NCBI GenBank assembly: GCA_947579665.1
Contig: CANPUZ010000050.1
Span: 310,001 to 374,000 of the forward strand
DNA length: 64,000 nucleotides
Direction: 5' to 3'
Origin: Sympetrum striolatum
Taxonomy: Eukaryota; Arthropoda; Insecta; Odonata; Libellulidae
Below, in pieces: positions 1 through 11,617 of this stretch; positions within the stretch are counted from its first letter, which is position 1, and each line of letters begins with the position of its first letter. The position numbers and the translations under genes are program-made. A model generated the notes under the pieces. The model was not told the DNA's origin, ran no database searches, and was given only the letters and a program-made list of their open reading frames with translations.

Positions 1-1480
1 GTGGATTTAGTGAATATCGTACGGTATCGCAAGTTTCGTTTACCTGTACCATTGAACGAAGTCAAAATGAGAGATTTTAGATTATCTTCTATAAAACAGG
101 TATATTTCTTATAAAAAAAATAAAATTGATAGTTCCTCCTGAGACAAAGGCAGTTCCAATGTATTTGTGTGGTGTTGGTAGCATAAGATTGAGGCGGAAG
201 CACGCAAAAGCTATCGAGAATTCGAGACATGAAAATGCGAATGTTTTTCTTGAATAAATTCGTAATTTCTAACTTTATTTATTTTGGAGGGAAAGTGAAT
301 CGACGAAAATCCACTCCACCAAGACTTTCCTTCCTTTCGCCAATTCAATGAATCAAACCAATCAAACTGTGACAACGACTTAGCAATACGAATGTCTTCA
401 ATCGACTGAAATGTGGATTAGAACAAACCGTTAATGAAAAAGATCACAATTATTAGAATAAATATTGATAATTCAACGATAATAAAAGTTTGAACGTTTC
501 AACTTGAATTCTTCCGAAGGGACAAACACAGTAATTACGTAACGGAGGTTAGAAGATTTGAAATCCAAAGATAAACAGAAGTAAAAATAACGGAAAAGGA
601 TACACAAATCAGGAAATAATCTTAAGCTAATCGAAGTAATAATAATTTGTAAGCCTCTCTAATTAGTAAACTGGATGGTGCTTGAGATGTCTCATTGTGC
701 ATTAATTGTAAACATTAAAACGAGCACAATTCTTCCGAAACCTATTCATTTGAAAGAGTAAATTCTATAGAATATAAAAATGGCTTCCTAAACTGGAGAA
801 GACAAATGCATATTGTAACAGAATTGTAAGAAATGAATGAAATATTGTGTTCACCAGATTCGTAAGGTTGCCGTTTTGTCGGAAGAGATTCTAGTTCTTT
901 CTAGAAAAGAGAAAAAAGTTCAATTGACACCATTTTATTACGAATAGAGAAAATCCGAAGAGATCCTGAATATAGGTACTATGAATCGGAAGGATTCCCC
1001 CTCTATTATCTTATTTTGTCAAATTTTCTGAAAGATATTGAAATACAAGTATGAAAAATATCGCTTGAAATCGAAAAAACAGGAATTTTTCTATAGCAAG
1101 ATTTCATAAATGTTAGCATAAACCTTTATTAACGTCTATTAATATCTATTACCAATCACAAAACTGTGGGATGAAAGAGGAAAACAAACAAACAGAATAC
1201 AAACGTTTACACTTGTACTTGTGTCCAACTGTCTGCTTCAGAAAAAAGTATAATTTAGACGATCAAACGTTACTTAGTGATAAAAAGACAATAAATGGTG
1301 GAAAAGTGAGAAGAAGAACTGAAATTGACATAATTCTATCACAGACATTATCGAAGCAAAACCAGTTAAAAGAAAGAGGTTGAAGAAGACATTTTCCAAA
1401 TGCTTTACATGAAGCGTAGTCCAAAATTGGATCATAAAAACCAGGACAAATATGAAACTATCTCAAGAGATTAGAAATGT
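1..1480. other. Intergenic, no gene recognised
   Basis: AT-rich sequence without a convincing open frame, splice-bounded exon or recognisable repeat. The only open frame of note (1171-1383, 70 codons) has no recognisable domain and a composition expected by chance. Confidence 0.6.
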
Positions 1481-1490
1481 GGCAAACAAC

Positions 1491-1560
1491 GGCTCAGTGG
1501 TGGAATGGCTGGCATTTTAGTGCTCCCACCCCAAGGTCCTGGGTTCAAGTTAGGCTTGAA
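1491..1560 (+). repeat. tRNA-like SINE head (degenerate)
   Basis: The stretch has an A-box-like start (GGCTCAGTGGTGG), then a middle part CTCCCACCCCAAGGTCCTGG leading into a B-box-like GGTTCAAGT. The middle and B-box parts resemble those of the better preserved copy at 10402-10482 (CTCCAACCACAAGGTCCCGG, GGTTCGAATCC). The T-stem is not closed on the 3' side, so this is not a working tRNA. I read it as a decayed tRNA-derived SINE head. Confidence 0.45.
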
Positions 1561-1574
1561 ATTCTATTTATGGG

Positions 1575-2225
1575 TTGAAATCACATTTAAGTCACGTATA
1601 TTGGTTGAAAACATCGCCCGAAATAGTACTGGCTTCAATAACAGTCCATCAAAATTCTAGTCAGACAATCAAGTTAGTGGTCAACATTAGGATATTAATT
1701 TATACATTTCTTGAAGGGATGCGAAATTGTTACTCCGTATTTTATTTACATATTAACAAACATCAACATACATCGCAAAGCCAATTACCGCTGATGATTA
1801 AAAATAATAATAAAGAACAAAATATCGACAAAATCATGAAAAATCAACTGATTAAACATATAATAAAATAACAAATGAATATAAACATAGAAAAAAATCA
1901 AAGAAAATTGTATTTTTCCAGGTCAAACTCTCGCAACCATATTCTGGATGGATTTCGGAGATAAGAAGAAAGTTCAGAATGAGTATTGGAGGAAAGGAAA
2001 TTGAAAATTGAAGGAATTCGAAAGAAGAGTGATCGTTTTACTATTGATAGACTAAGAGTAATCAAAGAGAAGGTATCGGATGGGCGTGTAGTTCTTGCGG
2101 GAAAGAGAAAAGAGAGAGTAAGAATGGAGAATCAACTTTGCTATTTATTATCTATTAAGATATATAGATGCTTCTCCGGATTCATTCAAGGATATTAATA
2201 GATAGATAGATAGGATACTAATTCA
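1575..2225. other. Intergenic, no gene recognised
   Basis: Two AT-rich open frames (1575-1871 and 1986-2198) have no recognisable motif and look like chance frames. A short (ATAG)n microsatellite lies at about 2199-2214. Confidence 0.5.
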
Positions 2226-2229
2226 CAGC

Positions 2230-3195
2230 CTAAACCAGGAGCGTCATTGACTTGAAATTTTTACGACGTATTGGCCATAACGTGTTATCACCAGAAAGAC
2301 TGCGATTTTGAACCTAAGTGTCATGGGTTCGATTCCAAAAGGCCCAAAAATCCCGATTTTTTCCCTTTAAATGCATTGCTTAGATTTTAGGGCTTTTTTA
2401 AAAAATACTTCCCGGATAGGTAGAAAATTAAAACTCAAGGAGCCTATATATATATAGTCAGGATCTATCGATAACCTCAATGACTTTTATATAAAGTATC
2501 CTGGGTTTGACGCTAGGACGATGCAAAAATCCGCCCTTTAAAATACATTGAGGTAGTTTGTCATTTTTTTATGCACTTAATCAAAAGATAGGAAGTTCTT
2601 GCTTATATGGAAGATGTATATAAAGCCTAGAGTTTTGAAAAAAAATTATTTAAGAGCGTACTGTTCCTGGGTTCGAAGCCGGGGCACATTCAAATTTCTC
2701 TCATAAGGAATGTATGGGAAAAGTAGGACGTCATTTGAGGCAGTTGCAACCAATATTTCTGCCTTAATTCTCACACATAGTTAGAGATGGTCATCTTCTG
2801 TAGTGCTGCAAGGTAAGTATCACCAGAAAGACCAAGGTTCGATGCCGGGCGGTAAATATATCTGCCATATAAAACACATTGGGATAGTTTTTTATTATTT
2901 ATTTAATTCACTAATCGAAACAATAGGGAGTTCTTGCATAGATAGAAGATATATAGTAAGACTCGGTATAAGAAAAAAATAGATAAGACCATGCTGTTCC
3001 TGGGTTCGATGCCAGAGCACATTAACATTTCTCAAATAAGAAATATATGTGAAAAGTAGGACGTCTTTTGACGCAGTTGCAGCCAATATTCCTTCCTGAA
3101 TTTGCACACATTGTTAGAGGTAAAGTATTTCTATTGTATGGCATAGAATTTATTACCAGAAAGACCCGGGTTCGTTGCCGGGCGGTAAACTCTCA
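2230..3195 (+). repeat. Tandem ~330-bp degenerate repeats with tRNA-type B boxes
   Basis: About three imperfect units follow each other. Shared marks are CACCAGAAAGAC (2290, 2820 and, as TACCAGAAAGAC, 3152), GGTTCGATGCCGGGCGGTAA (about 2837 and, with one change, about 3170), CTGTTCCTGGGTTCGA (2662, 2996), AAAGTAGGACGTC (2718, 3053) and ATAGGGAGTTCTTGC-like blocks (2590, 2928). Every unit holds one or two copies of GGTTCGA, the pol III B box. The units are too diverged for a clean period, but spacing of shared marks is about 335 bp. They look like tandem copies of a SINE or tRNA-like satellite next to the Penelope-like fragment that follows. Confidence 0.6.
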
Positions 3196-3254
3196 CTCTT
3201 TCCAAAAATGCCAATACTATTAATTTTTCCATATACAGAAAACCTACACATACA

Positions 3255-4200
3255 GATCATACAATACATCACTTGTCTAATCACCCTCTTGTATGCGCCG
3301 CTTACCATAGTATGATTCACAGATTACTTCATGTTCCCTTAAGTGCGGATAATTTTTTTCGAGAATTATGCATTATAAAACAGATAGCCAACAGTAATGG
3401 CTATTCTGAAATGTTGATCGACAACATCCTTTCCCGCAAACAAAGGAAACTTAGTATTTCCAAAATTTACAATACCCAATAATAAAATTCTGAAGAACCT
3501 TATTGGGGAAAACTACCTTTCCTTTGTTCTCTCAGCTACTGTATTGCTAACACCCTCAATTCACATAACATCAAACCAGCCTTTTACACCACATCAAATT
3601 TAGGAAATTTATTACTCAACAATAAAAAGAAAATCAATTTTATTTACAAAGCAGGAATTTACAAATTACATTGCAATAGTTGCGGGGCTATATACATCGG
3701 ACAAACTAGTAGACATCTCCAAACCAGAATACACGGACACGAAAGATGCTTCCATAACAAATCCCACGCTTCACATTCTGCCAAACACCTGCTTGAGGAA
3801 AAACATCATTCAGATTTTGCGGTCAAATTATTAGATACTCAACAAAAAGGGTCAAAACTTAACATCTTAGAACAGATTGAAATCACACAACACTTGCAAA
3901 GTAATTACACTCTCACTAATATGCACCTGTTTTCAACACAGTGCCCCCTGCTGTCAACGGTTTCTCCCATCCCTCCTCCTCCTTCAATTGGTTTTTCTAA
4001 CTCTCCCTAACCACCCCCTTCCTTATCCTCATTGGTTGTATTGGTCATGCCCTCTGGTATATATATTCTTGTTAGGCTTTGTGATCTTTGCCTGATGATA
4101 ACTCTGTGAGTTGAAACATGTCGCAGTAGAGGAAGAAATATATTTTGTGGAATTTTTACTAAGTGAGTTTTTCATTTTCCATTGATATGGAATTCCACCA
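3255..4200 (+). mobile_element. Penelope-like element, 3' part (RT thumb to GIY-YIG endonuclease and tail)
   Basis: This is the 3' end of a Penelope-like retroelement: end of the reverse transcriptase, linker, GIY-YIG endonuclease and a 3' UTR. The UTR contains CTGATGATAACTCTGTGAG and GAAACATGTCGCAG, similar to the conserved tail of such elements. The catalytic RT core is absent, so the copy is 5' truncated and cannot move on its own. It lies directly after the tRNA-like tandem repeats, which may belong to the same insertion. Confidence 0.75.
3273..4010 (+). pseudogene. Penelope-like RT thumb plus GIY-YIG domain, frameshifted
   Basis: Two frames must be joined. The first, 3273-3482, holds SMIHRLLHVPLS, then RELCIIKQIANSNGY, a signature of the RT thumb and linker in Penelope-like elements, and ends in a stop. 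The second, from about 3507, reads PFLCSLSYCIANTLNSHNI and then the GIY-YIG core at about 3654-3720: AGIYKLHCNSCGAIYIGQT, with R, H and E positions following (RHLQTRIHGHE). It continues through HSAKHLLEEKHHSDF and KLNILEQIEI to a TAA at 4008-4010. The GIY..YIG signature and the glutamate-bearing block near 3895 are intact, but the frame break near 3482-3507 and the missing RT core mark it as dead. Confidence 0.75.
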
Positions 4201-4209
4201 AGTCACGGC

Positions 4210-7200
4210 TTGTACCATTGATTATAATCTCAGAAAGTTAGGCTTCTAAATCTAAGGATCGTAAAGCGTGGAGTAGTCAGAAGTATTTTGTTTAATTTTA
4301 TGTTTTATTTTGATGAAATTCAGCGATGTTATAAGGTCCATTTAAGGTTGAATTGTGCTCACTTCATGTCGAATGATTCCCTTGCCAAAATTTTGGAATC
4401 TATAAACTTAATAAACGATAATGTGTCAATTTTCCCTCTGAAATTTCATCATTTTTGGATCTGACTAAGACTTCAATTGTTTCTTTCTAGTCGTTCACGA
4501 TATGTTATCGTTTTTTACACATTTTATATATTTACGTAAATTTATAAAATTAGTAAATTCTTTTCTATACAACCTATTCTTATTACTTTCAATTCAAATC
4601 TGATGTTCTGTTAAAATTTAATTTAAATGGGAGAAGTTGCAATAAATTATCACGTTGCAATAAATTGAAGCATCAGCTATCGGGAATATTTCCTTAAAAT
4701 CTAAGAAAATTCAAATAACTAGACTAGAGAATTATTTTATTGAAAATATAAAAACTTTTGCACATCCATATTTATAAGTTCGGAACCCCAGTAGGAAAAA
4801 AATCCGAAACCAAAAATATAGTAAAACCTAAAGAATCGATGAGATTGTCCGTTTTAAAATATTTACGTCGCTTGTTTTTTTTTCTTTTCAAAATGCATAA
4901 AATAACGAAAACGAACTATAAAAATATAAAACAGACGAGAATAAGTTTTAACTTTTTCGACTATTTAGCAAGGTTGATTAAAAAATAAACATAAAATATC
5001 ATAATGAATTACCCCCGTTAGGAATAACGCATCAGTAATAAGCAGGATGATGGTTATACAATGAGTTTAACTTCTAGCTACCACGTAGACTCTAGAGTAA
5101 GCAACGTTTCTACTAAATTACGTCTCATTCGAAATCCAATCAATTGCCGTTCCATTGGATTTATTGCCAACGCTGTAGCGCATACTTCCTTCTGCATATG
5201 GATGTTAACTGTGGAGCCTTTGAAACCCATGGAGGAATAACAGCGTGTATTTATAAATGTACCGAACTCCATGTGTCACAGATAGTTTATGCCGCTCGAT
5301 GCAATGGATTCGAATGTGAAGACTAATTTGTAGGACGGCCTTGTTGCCACAGCGATAAATTAAAAACAGGTATTTCTCACAATAGTACAGAAATAGAAAA
5401 GAGATCCTCCTTGAGGCACATAATATTCATTTAAGAAATAATGAGAGAGAGACTCTGAAAAGACGTGGCTCGGAAAAGAATACATACAAATAAATAAATG
5501 TACATAAATGATAAATCGATACATGTAATTACTAAAAATTAACGGAATACTAAGAAATCAAATTATCAATTATTTCAATCCAAAATTAGAGTTATAAAAA
5601 CTTATTTCTCGAATAAAATGGAATGTTTGTGGATATATGAAAGGATAACGATGTGAAAGGATTCGGAAATTATACTGGAAGGACTATTTCTTGCTATCTT
5701 GGCAAATCCGGACAAGAAATACAAAATTAGTCAATGGAAAGTGAAAATAACTCGTTAAACGAATGAACGCGGCCTTCGAAAATATAGTTGGCTCGTTGCT
5801 GATCAAGTTCAGCCCGAAAGATGAGGCGGAAATTGAAGGGAAAGATTATCTCTCAGTATTTGCCTTTCTTAGTGGTCGGTGGGTGACGATTTGACCACTG
5901 ATTTTGTATCAGCTGAGTAACGACCTATTCTACCTAATCTCGGATAAGGGCCTTAAATAAGAATCCTAAAAAGGCAACGGAAGAATAAAAATGCAGCTAA
6001 AGCTTCCATCATTTTCCCTCACGGCATCTACGAATGTATTTACGATATTTGGATATTCAATTCCATCCAGGATATCCATGCCATCTAGATGAACAGTAAA
6101 AATAATACATAACTATAAAAACTACGGTGGCACAGATTGATATGGTTATTCAAAAGATCCGTCTTGTTTAATTATGCAATCAAAACCATTTAACAGTGAA
6201 ATTAATACAAAACGCGATTCACACAAGCTTCATTTTCATCTGCTCTTGAATTTTCATTAATTAATGGCAATATATCTTACTTACAAACTTGAAAAATATG
6301 ATCGATAAAAGAAAAATCCCGATTTAAATAGTTGCCAATAATACGAGGCGATGAATAAGCAACCGCTTTTAAACGTTTGAACGAACTTCCCGTTTTTCCG
6401 AGAAATCCGGAACTTCCCGTTTTTGTAAACATTTCTCAAGTTTGACGCCCTGTATCTTTTTGACGCCTGAAAATTTAAAAATACGACGAGCGGGAACATG
6501 AAATTCAATTATTTTTTTAGTATCCATGCCAAGTTTCAATATCCGCACTAAAGAAAAACGTTTTTTGCCCTTCATCCATGTTTTTTTCGATTCGAGCCCA
6601 CTGTGCATCGTCTACTTTCATTTCGCATTCATTTAAATAACACGTTTACACACCAATTTCTCCATTGCATTCTCATCGTTTTCTTCCGTATCCACCAATA
6701 TTTAATGTTCGCAATTTCATTTTCTGACTTTTGTTTATGAATAGCATTCTTAGGCTAAATACGTATCCCAGGGTTCGATAAATTAGACGTCAAGTCTGAA
6801 ATATATACAGAGACGATAAAGAACGTTCCAAAACCGAAGCCCTGAATGCGGATTCAGTTAAAAGACAATGCAATTAGAAAAAAGACTATAAACTTCATAT
6901 TTAATACAATAATAACATAATACACGTTTTTCAGCTTTCTGCTTTAGGGTTACAATTATTTGGATTTGGTTTTATTTCAAAGGCAGTCGAAGATGAGGGT
7001 AGCAGTGGAGGGTGGGAATGCGAAGGTATCCCTCCGCCTATCTCTTGGAGAATGCCATTGATCTTCCCCAACATATTGCCACTCCCTCCCTTCGGCCAAC
7101 CCTTATCGGAACATTTTACGCAAATCGAAGGGCTGGCGCAGAGGGACGGATGCAGGGAGGGGGAGGAAGAAAGTTTGGCGGAATGTTTAGAAGTAATTGT

Positions 7201-9070
7201 AAAATAAGAGGATAAGGAGGATGTGCGATGCATTGAAACGAAGAGGGGGTCGTTGCTAAGCAGCCGCTTCCTTTAAAAAGACTCCGACGAATTTCAAAGA
7301 ATGCGATGTCCGTTATTTCTCAAAAAGGCTATGATGGTAAATAGTTTCAATTGAGTAATTTGAGCAATGAATTGAAAAATTGAATTTGAATTGAGTTATT
7401 AATGAATTGCGTATTTGGTGGTAAACGTGCCCGATGAAGGGAAGATGGAAAGTTACTATAGAAACATTGATCGCTTCAGCACTTGAAATTGGCCTCTGGT
7501 GACGGTATAACGATGATTTTTACGAAAGTATAGATGGAAGTAATAAGTATTGTATACTTACGGTTATTTTAACAAATTAATATCGCGAGAGATGAGCACA
7601 TACTCAAAAAGTAATGTTCACTGCATTATAACTAAATACCTGCTTACGGATGGTTTTTGACATGGGCTCTTTCCTTGGACGGAGGCGAAAAGAAGACAAA
7701 TTTGCAATCAAAATTTTAATTTATAACCATTTTTTAATGGAGTCAATTTTTTACATTTTAATGAAAAAATAGTTAATATAATTCTTTTAATCACAATTTT
7801 ATATGATTCATATGTTAATAATTGCGCGGCATCGGATGAAATTCACTTTTCTAATAGAATAGTGGAGGTGTTTTCTATAGCGTTCTTTTGATAAATTTGA
7901 AATAGTTATCTGAAGGGATATGACATATTTCATGATAGTAGATAAAATCAAAGTAAAAGAAGAACATGAACCTATTTTCAAAGAATTATAAATGAGTTGA
8001 GGGAATTAAAGCATCGAAATTTCACTGTTTATAAGTAGGGAGGATAGGATTAAGCATGATTCGTTTCAAAAAGGTAATTAGAAACGAAAAAATCTCCTTA
8101 TTCAGCGTTGCGTGTTTTTAATATCCTGTGCTCACTCGAAATTCAGAATTTAAATAGATAAAATTTCATCTTCAAAGAGAACTTTCAAACTTTTTTGCAT
8201 AAGTTTCTATATTAGCATAAAGTATTAAACTAAGTATAAATTAAGTGTTAAAACTAACTAATACATTTGGGCTTGGCATTTCACTCTTCGAAGGGGATTT
8301 CAGTCGTAAATTCAAGATTAACTCGGTGATAGTTAAAAGTCTGGCGTGGCGATACTTTGCCGCGTAGTATCTTTTCCAATTTTCTAGCAAACCACTGAAA
8401 ATCTTCTTCATTCTAAGTCACTTCCGCTCTCATTAGAAGGCATTACCGTAGTAATAGGTCAATTTCAACGGAATTATCGGATCTCGAGAGAGCTTCGGTA
8501 ATCTCGTGTCCTCAGCCGCGTATTTGCGGGAAGTAGCGCCGATGTCCGGAGTCGACCGCCGCAACAACCGCAAAAGATCCGAGTGCGGCAGGAGAGGCGC
8601 GGCGGGGTGCGGGGACTCCTCACCCGAACGGTACGCGAATAAAGGCATTTGTCAAGACACCATTCCTCGCTGGTGTGCCGGGTAACAAGATTTCACGGTT
8701 TCAATCCATACATACCAATCGCGCTGCTCGTGCCGCAACCAAAGCCCAAGTTTCGCTACAGTTAACAGTATTTCTCCATGGTTTCTCCCCGAATGACGCA
8801 TTCGCTTTGGATACGTAATGAAAATGACTTGCTCATTTAGAAAGATTTTATCCCCGTTTAGTAAGATAATTAAATAATTATTTTTGAAACGGCATAAAAA
8901 TAATATTGAGCTGGAAAACGATTTCTTCTCATTTACAAATAATTATATTTTCTTTGTTCAATCATTCGATTTATGTTATAGAGTCTGTAGTCCGGCAAAG
9001 TGAATATTTTTCGAAGTGAGAAACCACACGACATAGATTTGCCCAGAAAGCCGTAGTTGGGCATGTTACT
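4210..9070. other. Long intergenic stretch without a supported gene
   Basis: AT-rich sequence with scattered short frames. The frames at 5078-5326 (both strands), 6281-6608 (minus) and 6931-7233 (minus) were examined. None shows a known domain, and the last is a low-complexity Ser/Pro frame in a G-rich patch at 6980-7240. No splice-bounded coding exon could be supported. The patch at 8440-8700 is listed separately. Confidence 0.5.
8440..8700. other. CpG-rich patch with an 75-codon open frame
   Basis: In otherwise AT-rich DNA this segment is clearly GC- and CpG-rich (for example GTCGACCGCCGCAAC, GGCGCGGCGGGG, TCTCGAGAGAGC). On the + strand a frame is open from 8458, directly after a stop, to the TAA at 8683. 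A minus-strand frame of 71 codons overlaps it. Neither product is recognisable. It could be a 5' exon or promoter-type CpG patch of an unseen gene, or a fragment of a GC-rich repeat. Confidence 0.3.
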
Positions 9071-9074
9071 TGGA

Positions 9075-9310
9075 GTGCATACACCTTATCTCTATTTCCC
9101 TAATCGGTTATTGCTGAGCAACATTCGCGGAAAAAATGATACGTTGATTCAACTAGTTCTTGCATCTAACTCACTTGAGTTTTCTTGATGAATCAGCATA
9201 AAATTTACTGAGTGAAATATGCCATATTTTGAGTATTCTATCTTCGATAGATTCCCTTCCTATTTCTTCAAGTCTCTCTAAGTAACACTCATTGATTTGT
9301 CTGGTAAATC
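9075..9310 (-). mobile_element. CR1-like LINE fragment, 3' end
   Basis: On the minus strand the end of this segment reads ELDARTS, then SFFPRMLLSNNRLGK and a stop. This lines up with the C-terminus of the RT at 11706-13073 (REIDARTNRFKNSFFPRTIRDNNRIRK). Further upstream on the minus strand a block resembling the ERRLEARLRLLNKFRE region is recognisable, but interrupted. It is therefore a degraded 3' end of the same LINE family. No intact frame remains. Confidence 0.7.
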
Positions 9311-10395
9311 TTGATAAAACTATTTCCTTTCACTCAACATTATGGACTCTTGGTTAAAGAAGTAAAAAAATGTATTGATGAAGAAAATGCAACGAATTGC
9401 ACTGAAAGACCTTCTACAGGCGACCCGTAATGCGAAATGCTTAACGAAAAGGAAATTAAATTAAAATAATAAATAAGGGTGATTGTGTATGCTTGAATAG
9501 GAAGTCAGATAGTCTTGGAAAATGTGACTTTGGTTGGTTAAAGATTAAATATCCTGCAAATTAACATATTTCAATGAGACATAGTTAAGTGATAGCTGAA
9601 TATTTTCAACCGCATCGCAGAAATGCTTAAGCGATTGGAAATCTCTGCTGAGGTTAGACATGTTTTCGGTCACGATGTATGCGAGTGTGTATGTGATTAT
9701 GAGGCTCATAGAAATCAGAGGAATGTGATTGAGAAGTGGAAAAATGAGGAAAAGGAATGCGAAGAGGCAAAGTGGCGTGAATTCCTTCTCTTTCAACATC
9801 AACTCTCAACGTTTCTGAATGAATGTGCAGACAATGAATAAAGAAATATTCATAACGAGCGAAAGCTCCCGCATAAATTCAATGGAAGGATACGAATTTC
9901 CACAATCAAGATGAAGTTCCGCGATGCCTAGGTGGTACTTTTTCGAATCATGAATGTAGATTACGGATAGAGTTCCCAAAGTTGCGCAAGACGTGCAGCA
10001 TTATTTATGATCATATTCGTAGAGTAGAATAAAGATGGGATAATGGTAGTAATTAGTTCTATATGCTCACCAAAAAAATGCATCGACTCTAATCATTTTT
10101 GATAGAAGGAAACTTGTTATTAACGGACATTGGTCATATTCAGTCCTCCCACTCATTAGTACTCATTATATGCATAACAGTAGTGCTATTCCTTTAAATT
10201 ATAAGACAAATAAAATTCACGGTTTCTGGCGATGTCTTGTGGAAATACGTCATGATGAAGAAGAACAATTTGTACTTTTATTACTTTTAAATACTGTAGA
10301 AAAGCTACAAATTGTTATTCTTCATTATAAGACAAATAACTTCTTTGTGTAGTTACTTCAAATTTTTCTACCCATGCAATTTTTACTTTAAATTA
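9310..10395. other. Intergenic, no gene recognised
   Basis: Overlapping frames on both strands at 9545-9841 are AT-rich and show no domain or splice context. I see no repeat or RNA gene here. Confidence 0.5.
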
Positions 10396-10401
10396 CTTTC
10401 G

Positions 10402-10600
10402 GATATTAGTGGCCGAGTGGACAGCATGCCATCTACGCTATCGCTCCAACCACAAGGTCCCGGGTTCGAATCCCGGCTGATCGGATTTTTCGGATCAGGG
10501 AATGGTTGTGTGTGTTCGTTGTTGCTGTCGTCACGGTGAAGAACCTCCTGATAAGTTAGAGCTAAGGAGGACTTCACCGGTGAAGGGCAACAGTAGCTAG
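10402..10600 (+). repeat. tRNA-derived SINE-like element with a 3' hairpin
   Basis: The head has a good A box at 10410-10420 (TGGCCGAGTGG) and a near-consensus B box at 10463-10473 (GGTTCGAATCC). The T-arm is perfect: CCGGG, loop TTCGAAT, CCCGG. The acceptor stem is only partly paired (ATTAG with CTGAT) and I cannot close a normal anticodon arm, so a working tRNA is unlikely. It is followed at 10519-10596 by a large imperfect hairpin with arms beginning GTTGCTGTCGTCACGG and ending GTGAAGGGCAACAG. The whole looks like a tRNA-derived SINE. Confidence 0.55.
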
Positions 10601-10604
10601 GCAT

Positions 10605-11560
10605 GAAGAAATATGTTTTTCAGCCAATTCATGTTTATTCTTTTGACTACGCAAATAAAATATCTTCAGGTTCTCATTCACCAAATTTAATAAATCACTT
10701 TTCGTGGCTTCTTTATTCTTTTGCCCTCTCATTATCACCTAATCCTTGCCATCCTTGCAAATAATAATTTCACTTCATTTTCGCATATTTTCTCTAGAGG
10801 TCGTAGATTACTTGTAGAGGTTTGGGTGTTGTTCGCCAATTCCTTAGATGAAACACATGCGAGTGGTTTTAAGAAGAATAACAAATATCACAACAGTTCT
10901 ACTTATATACCTGATTAGAATCTGAAGAATTTCCTACTGATATCACTGAATTCGATGTTTTTAAATTATTTACCGCAAATTATGTAATCATTTAATCCGT
11001 TGCAACGCTGTTAATACCGTTATAAAGCACAGTCAACATGGTTTTCGAAAAGCACGCTCTGATGATCTATAACTCACGCATTCCGAGAGCAACCGACGAA
11101 GGCTTCAGAACACATGCTCTTTTCCCGGAGTTAACGGAAGCGTTAGTAAAGATTCCGAAAGTGCATTCACTGCCTTGATTTGTAGACGATAAATAAACAA
11201 TTCGTACCGTCGATTGTGTCGTTTCTAAAAGGAGGAAGATAAGATGGCGTTCTTCCCGAATAATTAGCGGGCACTTCAGCAGGGCACAAAGGGCAGCACC
11301 ATTCGGCCATTTAATTGCTCATTCATAAAGAAAGCATATTACATAATTTAAATAGTTATATGAGAACTTAAACGGAAGGTACACATAAATAAATAAAATA
11401 TCAAAACGCAGATGATAGAAGTTTCGAGTACGAATTTTAAACGCAGTTTTAGAGAAATGCACACGAATCCTTTAATAAGAGTACAAATTATTGAATGATT
11501 TATTGTAAATAAATAATTTATTTACCGTAAATAAGAAATTGTATGGTTAATGGTAGTTAA
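10605..11560. other. Intergenic, no gene recognised
   Basis: No convincing coding frame, repeat or RNA gene seen. The frame at 10721-10918 has no recognisable feature. Confidence 0.5.
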
Positions 11561-11617
11561 GCGGGTTTTTTTTGCAAGAAATTACCCGTTTACACACGGG
11601 TTTACTCGGGGGGTCAG

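Noticed and set aside
5078..5326. Overlapping 60-64-codon frames on both strands with several Cys codons
   Set aside because: No consensus splice sites or recognisable domain; Cys-rich appearance alone is not enough.
6931..7233. 100-codon minus-strand frame
   Set aside because: Ser/Pro low-complexity composition with a competing + frame in the same G-rich patch; no splice or domain support.
10402..10485. A functional tRNA gene
   Set aside because: A and B boxes are good, but the acceptor stem is incomplete and no normal anticodon arm can be closed.
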